Below are positions 52,188 to 61,675 of a DNA stretch of 64,000 bases, piece after piece; position 1 is the stretch's first letter; every line of letters begins with the position of its first letter. A model generated the notes under the pieces. The model ran no database searches and had not been told where the DNA came from. It saw only the letters and a program-made list of their open reading frames with translations. The position numbers were made by a program, and so were the translations under genes. This DNA comes from Patiria pectinifera (Eukaryota > Echinodermata > Asteroidea > Valvatida > Asterinidae): contig CM057147.1 of assembly GCA_029964075.1 (NCBI GenBank), positions 15,583,513 to 15,647,512 on the forward strand. Direction: 5' to 3'.

Positions 52188-54649
52188 CGTGGGCTACACG
52201 ATCTTTAGGCCCTATTCTAATTAATTGTTTTTAAGTGATGGTCGTCGGTACGGTCATACCATAGAGCTCTCCTCACAAGGGATCACGTTTGTTTACGTTA
52301 GTGAGCTGTGTTTCCTGTTCCGCTTGCATGTCTTCTTATTTTCTTAAGTTCTTGTGTCAAGCAAAAAATGTAGTACATGTATAGCGCCCTCCTTTGTCCA
52401 AAATGAAAAGCACGTACTCTTTTCATTCTTTTCGATACAAAAACCATAAAAATGCCATTTCATTTGGGAAAACGATATAGCTTTGACGGGGAACATTTGT
52501 AAATTATGTGTATGATCACTTAGTACAATTGCTAGCATTGGCAAATCAGCTAACACCCATAAAACTAAAGAAAACCCCAAAACACACGCAGAGTTTATAT
52601 AATTATTTACATTAATTCGGTTTTTTTAATAATTTATTTGCTTAATTGATGGCGTTTGAATTGCTAAAACGAGATCCACACTTAATAGTGGCACTTCCTG
52701 AAATGCTCCCCGCGGCCTGCTTTTCAACTCACAGTATTCCCACATTAAAAGGTTTTTTTTTTATCTTGTCTGTTATCATGCCGAGTGAAATGATGTTGAT
52801 GATCCAAAAAATACCGTCTTGTTAATTCTATGGCGAGTTTGCTTGGACGGCCTCAGCTCAGTCAGTGGCATGCAGGTTAAAAAGTTCATCCCTTAATTCC
52901 TGTTGTAAGGGCGACCCCCTTTTAATTAAACAGCAATTCTTAACCCTAAAAGGGCCGGGGGCGGCCCCATCCCTCAACTTTTTTTCCGCGATAGCCTTAA
53001 AAAACTTTTTTGCGACCCCAGCTGTTATGACTTTTTAGCCTCGAGCCTTGCGCATCTTTGACACAAAAAAAACATAAAAATTGGACCCGTTTGCCGCGCA
53101 ACCAAAAATCATTGAGGCGCTTAATTCGCGCCGTCGAAACTTAATTTTCCCATGTACATGTACGTCATGAATACAGTACCAATCGTACAGTTAGCCATAA
53201 TTCCAAAACCCTTTTACCTATATAGTCATGAAATTTCTTGGGTATGTCCATGATGAGTTGCTTTATGTATGTGTCGAGATTCAAAAAAAATTCGTCACTC
53301 TATGGCCGAGATCTTAAGGGGAGGGGCGGATTCCCCCCCCCCCCCCCCCCGGCTAAGAGATGGTCAAAATAACCCGGCCCTTTTAGGGTTGGCCCTCCCC
53401 GTTTTAGCATCACGATGGAATTCGCGAAGAATCATCCGCTAAAAGTAAACTGAATTCTAACCAGAAAAATACACTTTGGAACCGCACATGGTCAAAAGGA
53501 CAAGCAGCTAATAAGCTTTTTGAAATAGTCCCCCCCCCCCTCAAAAAAGGCCTTCAATCTCTTGAGCTGGTAATCGGTCTTTGACCATGCATACTCCCCC
53601 AGTCCGCTACCGAAAAATACTTATAAATATAAAACTTGATCCGTTATAACCTCATTAAGCCTTCGATCTACATGGTTGCTGAAAATTCAGTGGCGGATCT
53701 ATGGGGGGACAGGGGTTTGGGCAGGGGGGTTTGCACAGTCAGCCGATGACTTTAATGTTATGAACTATTACAATGGGAAAAACAAATAGTAAAAGGAATG
53801 CTCAAAGTTCCTTAATTTATTCTCAAACTACTTAGAATGCAGCATCGTAGACTTCAAAATAAAATCCAGGGGGATGCCCCTCGATCCCCTTGCAACGCAC
53901 GCCTTCCCTGATTGTACATTTCGTAAATTGCTAACAGTCGAATGGGAATGTGCCAGACTATTTATGTATAGCCTTATTTCACCTTTTTTTTTTTTAATCT
54001 GGCTTAAAACATCAGGGAAAGTTTAACTGCATAGTTTAAATTATTCATTTAAGCAAACTTGAATTATCTATAATGCACTTTCTTTCATTTCTCTTCGCAA
54101 GTTCCAAAAATGAAGATATTTGCTCAAGTTTCAATTCAACCGTGCATAAGGCCCAAATCATGTATTTACTAGAATGAAAAGTCCCTTTTGTGTTTCGGGA
54201 TCGACTTGCCTAAATATTTGGCGATGATATAAACAGAAAAAGCACTCTATTCGTTCGGACTCACCTAAATAGTTCAAGTTTACCATGTTGAATATCAGCA
54301 GGCTTAATTCATGGAGAAAGAGTGCAGGTTTTTGTTTTATGAGGGAAATTATGGGGTAAAACCTCAACAGACCGGGAATTGCATGTGTCTGAACTTCTGT
54401 GACTCGCACATCACTGACTGCTAAAACAAGTCGCATTTTCTTCCAAAGCACTGATCAAATTGATAAAAAACCCGAGGGAACGGTTACTCCTGATTAAACT
54501 GAAGATGCTTGAGGCTGCAAAAGTCATTTCGGAATTGATAGTACTTCGCAAAAGTCATTTTTGAATGGAACTATAATATAAAAACAAATAGAGGTGTCAT
54601 AAACTAAACGATTTCCTCTTCTTTGTTTATGTGATGAAGGTTGTAAAAC
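52188..54649. other. Intergenic DNA between genes B and C
   Basis: Contains the MITE at 52942-53395 and single-copy DNA. No exon is supported: the 97-codon minus-strand frame at 54158-54451 has no family match and no splice partner that I can identify. Confidence 0.4.
52942..53395. repeat. MITE with AACCCTAAAAGGGCCGGG ends, copy 2
   Basis: AACCCTAAAAGGGCCGGGGG (52940) and CCGGCCCTTTTAGGGTT (ending 53392) are inverse. The interior matches 45795-46115 in the opposite direction, including CCATCCCTCAACTTTTT, CGCGATAGC and the C17 run near 53334. Confidence 0.87.
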
Positions 54650-55308
54650 CTATATATCTTGCTGATGTTCGCTGTAAAATGTATCAGGTGTCTCCTCGGC
54701 TGTGGTAAGATTACAGTTTTCTTCGGGCCTGCGACCGAAATATCGCTTGTGAATGTAAACGCGCAGACGGTAGACTCCGTAACCAAACAGATGAACCAGG
54801 GGTACCGTGATGGATATCACGACGCAGGATAAAACGGTCCAGCCGGCCTGGGACCAATCCAACACCCCGGGATATATAGCCGTTTCCCCGGAGTACGGGT
54901 TCACGCCGCCGGACCAGAAGTAGATCAGAGTGAAGCTGATGTACACGGTGCCATACAGGAAAGGGTAAACGGAGTGGACAACACGAACTGGAATGGCGGA
55001 TACAAGCAGATCAGCATAGATGAAGACTGTGTTGAGGGCGTGGAAGTGGATGTCTAGCGCCAAGCCGAGGCCAGACTCTTCTTGCGGTGCGAGGAACGAC
55101 CAATACACCACTGTAATGATGGGATCGACGGCCAGACAGATGTTAAACAGGACCCAGACAAATTTGAAGTAGTGAGGCAAGGGGGGCCTAACAGCACCCT
55201 CCAGGGGCCGTCTTGGTGTCGGCAGCTCGGTGGACGTAACATTCATGTTAGACCCGAGATCCTGAACAGTGACATTTCCCGGCTGTGATGCGGTGTCTTT
55301 GGAGTAAA
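54650..55308 (-). CDS. Rost-like C exon 3
   Basis: About 218 residues plus TAG at 54650-54652. Starts after acceptor GAGGAAG and contains the four C-terminal hydrophobic segments. The open frame continues upstream of the acceptor, which I take as intron. Confidence 0.85.
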
Positions 55309-57380
55309 CTTCCTCAGTTAAAACGGAAAAGGAAAACAAATTACATTATAGTGCAATATCATTCCCATTTAATTGTGCTTAAAGTACACAATGATATAGG
55401 TTTTCCCCCGGTTATTTTAAAACATTTTTTTTTCATTCAAATTCAACAACTCTAACATTAAATTTCGTCCAAAAAAAAATTTCACACGTTTGTAACAAAA
55501 CCAATGTAGTCATTTAGTCACCGGGTCGAGATTCCTCATTACAGATCATATTCGTCGGAGCTGTTGCCGAATGGTAGCATTCAGGGACCGAATCCGTCTT
55601 ATATAAATCAATTAGACAAACTTGATTTCTGTATAACAAGGTTTGGCGTAGACGAGACGAAATCGAGTACTTCGGGATGAAAACGTGCGCTCATTGTTTG
55701 AATTTGCTTGTACTGAATTTGAAATTGACTGAAAAAAAAACTCCGAAATTAAGCATTGGAATTGCACTACATCCAAGTTTGTGGACGAATTTGAATATTA
55801 GAAACGATGAACTCGAATGATAAACGTTTTAAAATAGCCGGAAAAACCCATGCATATAACAATTTGTATCAACATCAAACTGAGTGCATGTATCAACAAT
55901 TCAAAATAAAGAGTTCAGTATATGCCCTTTAATTTTGAATAACCCCCATGCATACCCCTTTAAGGCATTTTCTGAGATCTGGTGACATCCCATTTCAACT
56001 TACATCGGTTACTTCTGTCAGCAAAGGTGAAGTATATGACGCCAATACAGGACGACACCGCATAAAGAGTCAGCACGAGAAAGGTCCAGTCGGTAAGAAA
56101 GACGAAGAAACCCCCTAAGTTCGTTTCTATTGCCAGACGGAAGATTAGCCAGCCAAGGAGGTACAAGGCCAGAAAGACCCGCCAGGCTGGGTAGATAAAC
56201 CTGTGGATCGGCCACTGCATAGAAACGGGATGGGAGAAAAATCCAGGATGGAGGGTTTTAGTTCTCCTCTACTATCATCGTCACCGTGACACACTTTCAT
56301 AAAAATCCGCATCAGATTTGACTTGGAATATGACAATGAGTCAGAGAAGTGTAGCCTAGTTTGTTCCTGTCTTTTGGTCCGGAAACTAATTTTGACCCAG
56401 GAAAGAGTCATGCAGGCCTAATAATAGGAATTTCTTTTGCCAAACTTATAGGAGCGCTACAAAAATGCCCTTATTATTCATATAGGCCTACTGGTCATTT
56501 TTGTTTTGCCATAAGCTTGTCGTTAAAAATGTCAACCTTGCTAAAAAAAGGGGGGGGGGCATATCAAGGGTTTTTATTTACTATCGTTAACTGTAAATTT
56601 GCATCGAAATGTTAAATCAAAATATCTTCAAAATTGGGACATCGACAGCTATTAACAGTAATGCCCTTAGTTTTCCTCACTGGGACTTTTACCTAAATTC
56701 CTAGGCGTTGCCAACTTCACAAGAAAATGGTAGGGAGAATAATACTACTATAGGCGTGCCTATAGTAGTGGATGGACCGGGAAGCCCAACTGGCGAGGAC
56801 TGCATGTATATTATTCAGTAACTCAGTCGGTCAGTCAGTGACTCACGGGCTGGCCCTTAATTCGCGTCCAACAAAAACCAATGTTTTATACTACAGTTTT
56901 TTTTCTCTTATCAATAAAAAATATTATTCATGAGAATTTTTCTTAGGAACACATTTTGTGCAAACTTCTACTCCCCTTAAATGTATGTAATCTATTTGAC
57001 ATCCCGTTTTGGTTAATTTTATTGTAAAGTGCACTTCTTTAAATATTATTTTAAAAATTTCATGCTTTTCCGCAAATTGAGGGCACTGTTTCTGTCATGT
57101 CATTTAAGGACGACTCTGGAAGACACTGTTCAGTTTTATTAGGGGTTTACTGTTAACCCAAAAATTTGCTCAATGAAAACATTAATTGCATGGGCCCTCT
57201 GGAAGCGAAAACAACGCCGACACTCATGACAAAAACTGAGTCACATCCAATATTCACTCCTTCGTTTAACGTGTATTACCGGCCCAAATACGATTAACCT
57301 ACCTGGGATTTTGCGAAGAGGTTTGCATCTCCGTGGTTCAGCCAGAAATCGGACAGCTTGACTCGCCCACCGCACGCCAT
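54650..57380 (-). CDS. Rolling stone-like multi-pass membrane protein C, complete, 3 exons
   Basis: Exons are 57303-57380 (26 residues), 56004-56214 (70 plus one base) and 54650-55308 (about 218), for about 315 residues. Exon 1 reads MACGGRVKLSDFWLNHG ... AKSQ. Exon 2 opens WPIHRFIYPAWRVFLALYLL. Exon 3 begins with a hydrophilic linker of about 45 residues absent from A and B, then PHYFKFVWVLFNICLAVDPI, SAIPVRVVHSVYPFLYGT and the IYPGVLDWSQAGW region. I chose the exon 3 acceptor at GAGGAAG|TT because it alone gives the phase 1 junction of the other paralogues; an upstream AG (ACTGAG) would break the frame. Predicted integral membrane protein; function unknown. Linker length and the first residues of exon 3 are the least certain parts. 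Confidence 0.9.
55310..56003. other. Rost-like C intron 2
   Basis: AT-rich, with no repeat ends or additional exon recognised. Confidence 0.4.
56004..56214 (-). CDS. Rost-like C exon 2
   Basis: 70 residues plus one base. Ends YFTFADRSNR before donor GTAAGT. Acceptor ATGCAG. The same length as exon 2 of gene D. Confidence 0.92.
56215..57302. other. Rost-like C intron 1
   Basis: No strong repeat other than a small palindrome near 56735-56772 (ACTACTATAGGCGTGCCTAT AGTAGT) and a G9 run at 56552. Confidence 0.4.
57303..57380 (-). CDS. Rost-like C exon 1
   Basis: 26 residues from ATG at 57378-57380. Contains VKLSDFWLNHGDANLF, related to the KPSDFG signature. Donor GTAGGT. Confidence 0.9.
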
Positions 57381-58621
57381 TTTTATTCCAGCCACAAATT
57401 GCGTAAGCCTGCTTACTCTAGAGACACCTACGGTGCATTGTCTATGACTTCTGTAGTTCTAGCAGTGCTGTACTTTGGTATGTGCAAAGAGTTTCCTTGT
57501 TCAGTATTTCCTTATCGGCTAGCTGTGGCAAAGTATCGTGTGTTGATTGCGAAACCCGGAACCACACGCAGCGATACCTTTATCACAATAATATTTAGAA
57601 CTTCGCAATAAAACTGCTCAAACTACTCAGGCCTACTGGAATAAATGTTTCGATTATAGTTTTTATGCCTGAATAAAGATAATGTCTAGTCATAGTGAAA
57701 CGCTCAAAGTCCAAATGATACTCATATTGATACCATGGGATGAGTCTGTATCTAATATTGTTAATCATGATGCCTCGTCTAATAAGTGGTCATCAAGTTT
57801 GCTTTGGAAAGATAAAACCTCGAACTTTGTTTGTGCAATTACATGCAGGTACTGCCTTGTTTTGTAATTATACCACTGATCACAAGGAAATAGGTCTGCA
57901 ATGATCATCAAAAGGTGCAGATGTTTTCAGCGGCGTACATACGTAACTATAGGGTTAAGCTGCTAGGGGGCTGACCTAATGGGGGTGCACCAATTTTTCA
58001 AGAGGGGGGGACACTAGGAGCAAGCTATATATTGTATGTGCAATTCAAGATTTCAAACGGGGCCGGGGCACGGACCTCCGCTGGGGGGAGGGCACATCCC
58101 CCTTGCCCCCGGGCCCCGTAGTTACGCCACTGGATAATTTACGGAAAGCTCTTTCATTTGAGTTTATCCTTTATTACATTTAACATTAAATCAAGGAAAG
58201 CAACACCAACATTACAACATAATTATAGTATAGCCAAGATATAACGTGAGAGGGCGGTACATCCCCCTTTTTGAAAGTCCCATGAAAAAAACCCAACAAC
58301 TCAACATAATTAAACAATATGAAACATGATATATTTAAAGGCCTACAAAGAAAATGTTCAATGTACGTTTAAACCTTGTCACAATAATTTTAACCGCGTT
58401 ATCATTAAAACCATGTTTACTTCCTGCCGTGTAGAACTTGGGCAGCAAATTAGGCCTCAACGAAAAACAAAGAAAAGGAGAAAATGTACATTTAACATTT
58501 GTTATGCAATCCTTGTATAGTTATCGAATGGTCTGAACAATACAGACATACCAACACAGGTTTCATTGCAGGATTTTATGTGTTCATGTGTGATTTGTTT
58601 GATTAAGATTCCATTTTTTTC
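57381..58621. other. Intergenic DNA between genes C and D
   Basis: No exon recognised apart from the MITE at 57938-58132. It should hold the gene C promoter and the gene D 3' UTR. Confidence 0.4.
57938..58132. repeat. MITE-like repeat with CAGTGGCGTAAC-type ends
   Basis: CAGCGGCGTACATACGTAAC at the left and CCGTAGTTACGCCACTG at the right are an inverted pair. The interior is G-rich on both flanks (CTAGGGGGCTG, GGGGCCGGGGCACGG). Confidence 0.7.
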
Positions 58622-59256
58622 TTAAATGTCGGCTGTTGTAAGAGCACTCCTATCGTCAGAACGCGTATGGAAGTAGCGCCTGTGAATATAAACGCGCAGG
58701 CGATACACAGCGTAGCCTGGGAAAATAAAACCCAGAGCCTCCACGACTGCCGATACGCTTACAACCAAAGCCGTCTGACCGGCATGGGACCAGTCTATGA
58801 GATTGGGATAGATTACCGTGCTTTTTGTCTCTGGGTTCACGCCTCCAGCTAGGTAATAAATCAACGTGAAGATAGCGTACAGTAAGCCATAGATAAAGCC
58901 ATAGACAAAATGGACAAGACGAACTGGGATGGCGGTAACGGCTAGCTCGGTATATATAAAAACTGTATTGAGGATGTGCATGTTGATGTTAAACGCCCAT
59001 ACCACTGGCGACTGATGTGGAGGCGCCAGAAAGGACCAAAACAGCACCGTGATGAGGAGGTCGGTGGCCAGACAGATGTTGAACGTGAGCCAGACCAGCT
59101 TGAAGTAGATCGGCAGGCGAGGGCTGGGTGCTGGCTCTTCAGACGAAGGTAGCTGATGCAGCAGGGGGCGCCTTTCGTCCGAGGATGTTGGATCGGTATA
59201 TGGGGGATGAGGAACAAATGCCTGCGGTGGACCAGGGGCTGAGCTTTCATCGCACC
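58622..59256 (-). CDS. Rost-like D exon 3
   Basis: 210 residues plus stop. Acceptor ACAATTGTAG gives the phase 1 junction. The linker carries ERRPLL; four hydrophobic segments follow. Confidence 0.9.
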
Positions 59257-59841
59257 CTACAATTGTTGAAGAGGGGAAAAAGGCTTGTAAATAGTCTAAC
59301 TGAATATAGCATATAGTTGTGACAAGACCTTTTTTGAATACCGACATATGCCTTTTCCGGGGAGCAGACTTACACTTTATAAAATTTCCATTTTTTCAAG
59401 TATCAATCTCGCCAGATAAAACAACATAACAAATACCAATTACAGGCAATAACTATATATAGAGAGGAAAAGCAAAAGACATGCGCTTGATTTGGGATTT
59501 TTAATGGTTGCTTTTACTGACAACGGCGTTGCATAATGCACAACTCCCTTCTCAAGAGTCTCGCATCAACTGCCCCGCTAGATCAGGATTAAAAACCGTC
59601 ATTTTTGTTTTCAATTTTGGACTGACTTACTACTTTTTCTGCCACCAGAAAATGTGAAGAAGAATGTGCCAAAGCATGACCAGACAGCGTAGAGCGTCAG
59701 CACAATGTAGGTCCAGTTAGTGAGAAATATGAAGAACGCTCCGTCGTTCCAATAGACCACAAATTCTGCCACCAGCCACCCAGTGGTATACAAGGCGAGA
59801 AAGACCGGCCAAGCTAGGTAGATCGACTGATGCACGGGCCA
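58622..59841 (-). CDS. Rolling stone-like multi-pass membrane protein D, 5' exon not seen
   Basis: Exons 59631-59841 (70 residues plus one base) and 58622-59256 (210 residues, stop TAA at 58622-58624) match gene C in length, phase and sequence. Exon 2 opens WPVHQSIYLAWPVFLALY. Exon 3 has a Pro-rich linker of about 55 residues (CDESSAPGPPQAFVPHPP, then DERRPLL), followed by IYFKLVWLTFNICLATDLLI, TAIPVRLVHFVYGFIYG and IYPNLIDWSHAGQ. An acidic dileucine-type motif ERRPLL lies in the linker. No short exon 1 with the family signature is recognisable up to 60508, where an LTR retrotransposon starts. Either exon 1 lies beyond that insertion, outside the window, or D is truncated. Function unknown. 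Confidence 0.9.
59631..59841 (-). CDS. Rost-like D exon 2
   Basis: 70 residues plus one base. Ends FFTFSGGRKS before donor GTAAGT. Acceptor CGATTCAG. Paralogous to gene C exon 2 at equal length. Confidence 0.92.
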
Positions 59842-60508
59842 CTGAATCGGAAAATTAAATAAAAGTACGCGTAAATAGTTTACAAGCTGAGGAGAAGTCT
59901 TTGTTACTTTCATTTCTGCTAGGTCATTCAGTTTGAGAAAGATGTGTGTAATAACAATAACGCCTCTACCACCCGCCCTTAGGGGAACACCCGTTATACA
60001 CGGAGCCAAGTCTCCTGTATAACGTCTGATATGTCTAAGCATGCAGATATATGCAAGCCGCGCGCCAACCAATCGGAGTCGACTTTACTAAATTGTGACG
60101 TCATTTCATTCCCAAATCAAGACTAATGGTTTGATTGGTCAATTCGAATGCAATGTTTTGTAATATAACAACAACCGCTTATAGTGTAACATGATACAGA
60201 GCGCGCGACACAGTTGTTTTTTTTTATCCATGTCTATAACACACAACGGGTGAATGACCGAAGACCCGATTATAGAAAGTCTTGCATAATTTAATCATAG
60301 AATCTGTTCAAAAATTATAGACCGTGGCTTTCGCCACGGTATATTACATTGACTACCCTAATAAGGGTAGTCTATGGAATATAAGGGTAGTCTATGGAAT
60401 AGCCCCTTACACAGAAAGGGTCTATGATAATGAGCAGACTCGGAGATTAATTATGCAAAACATGAATGCATCTTGACCTCGAGACTCTGACCATTCAGCG
60501 GGCGCCTT
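59842..60508. other. Probable gene D intron 1 or promoter region
   Basis: No exon with the Rost-like signature is found. A perfect CRE-type TGACGTCA lies at 60096-60103, and CCAAT near 60067. A hairpin ACCGTGGC..GCCACGGT lies at 60329-60345, next to the duplicated word AAGGGTAGTCTATGGAATA near 60364-60400. These could be regulatory or repeat-derived. Confidence 0.4.
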
Positions 60509-60662
60509 TGTTATATTCTGGGTGTGTAAATGGGTTATAAATCAGTACTGAGAGAGAGCAATTCAGATTCGAGGTGACACTTTATTCGTACAATTCCAAC
60601 ATGGCGCAGCCCACACTTTTCTACTCCAGAGGGCGCTACGCAAATAGACTGTGAACACAACA
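60509..60662 (-). repeat. Putative 3' LTR with adjoining polypurine tract
   Basis: On the minus strand a polypurine tract (GAGAGGGGAGAA, 60664-60675) is followed by TGTTGTGTTC at 60662, the usual TG start of an LTR. A final ATAACA-type CA end near 60509 gives about 154 bp. An AATAAA lies at about 60580-60585. The borders are inferred because the other LTR is not in the window. Confidence 0.6.
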
Positions 60663-60898
60663 TTCTCCCCTCTCAAAAATGAGGAAACTGTATGAGAAAT
60701 TACAGGAGCAATTAGCTTACATTTTGAAACCATACTTTGATCACTTTGCAAAGAATCAAAATATAACAATGAGGAATCAGAGACCTTGGAATGTTTGGAA
60801 TGTTCAACAGATCAAATTAGGAAAATCACAGTTCAATTACTTAAACACATACACTTGTGTGTTTTAACTGGCACACGGAATGAACAGAACTTCACAAT

Positions 60899-61675
60899 TT
60901 ACATGTGGTAATCTTTAACCCAAGTAGGCTGTCTAATTTGTCTCTTAGGACGGTTCTGTGGTTTGGGTGTAGCTGGTTGTCTTGGAGTTGTAGGCATTTG
61001 GTTTGGCAGTTTATGAGTCATGGTAAGGTGTGTTGCATTCCATGTTCGGCCATCTTCAAGCTGGTAAGTGGATGGACCCTTGGACTGTGTGATGCGTTGT
61101 GGAGGTCCATAACGATTGGAACCCTTATGCACATGTCTAGGATTCTTAACACGTACATAGTCTCCTGTTTGGAAACGCGGATGTACTGCACCACGCTTCT
61201 GGTCTGTGTACCGCTTGTACTTTGTCTGAGTACTGCGAACGCGATCACGAATATCAGCTGGTTCTTCTTGGCTGATCTCTGTAGGTCGAATGTTCAGAGT
61301 AGTTGTCATTCGGCGACTGTGCAAGAGTTCTGCTGGCGATTTACCTGTAGTTGCATGAGCGGTGGATCTGTATGCTGTCAGTAACTCAAGCGTTGCAGTT
61401 TTCCAAGGTCGGTGTTCGCGAGTTGCGATTTGGAGAGTTTGTTTGAGAACGCGATTAAATCGCTCGACGAGTCCATTTGCCTGCGGATGGTAAAGTGAAG
61501 TGCGGATGTGCTTAATTCCTCGCTGGATCAAATATGACTCGAACTCTGTGGAGACGAACTGGCTCCCATTGTCAGAAACCAACTCGTTAGGCAACCCTTC
61601 CCTCGCAAAAATAGAATCAAGCATGGAGCAGACGGAATGTGAAGTGGCATCAGCGGCAACGCGACCTCCGGCCAC
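60899..61675 (-). pseudogene. Retrotransposon integrase, C-terminal part, in a shifted frame
   Basis: A 258-codon frame holds the second catalytic Asp (in VSDNGSQF) and the catalytic Glu (in NGLVERFNR), then a basic C-terminal domain ending at a stop. It continues the integrase fold of the upstream frame but in a different frame. The overlap (about 61528-61675) and the sudden change of frame near 61651-61675 point to a single-base insertion or deletion. The element is probably inactive, unless a programmed shift exists, which would be unusual inside integrase. Confidence 0.85.

Noticed and set aside
54158-54451. 97-codon minus-strand frame downstream of gene C
   Set aside because: No resemblance to Rost-like exons, and no acceptor or donor in usable phase found.
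60905-61384. 159-codon plus-strand frame opposite integrase
   Set aside because: Antisense shadow of the retrotransposon integrase frame.
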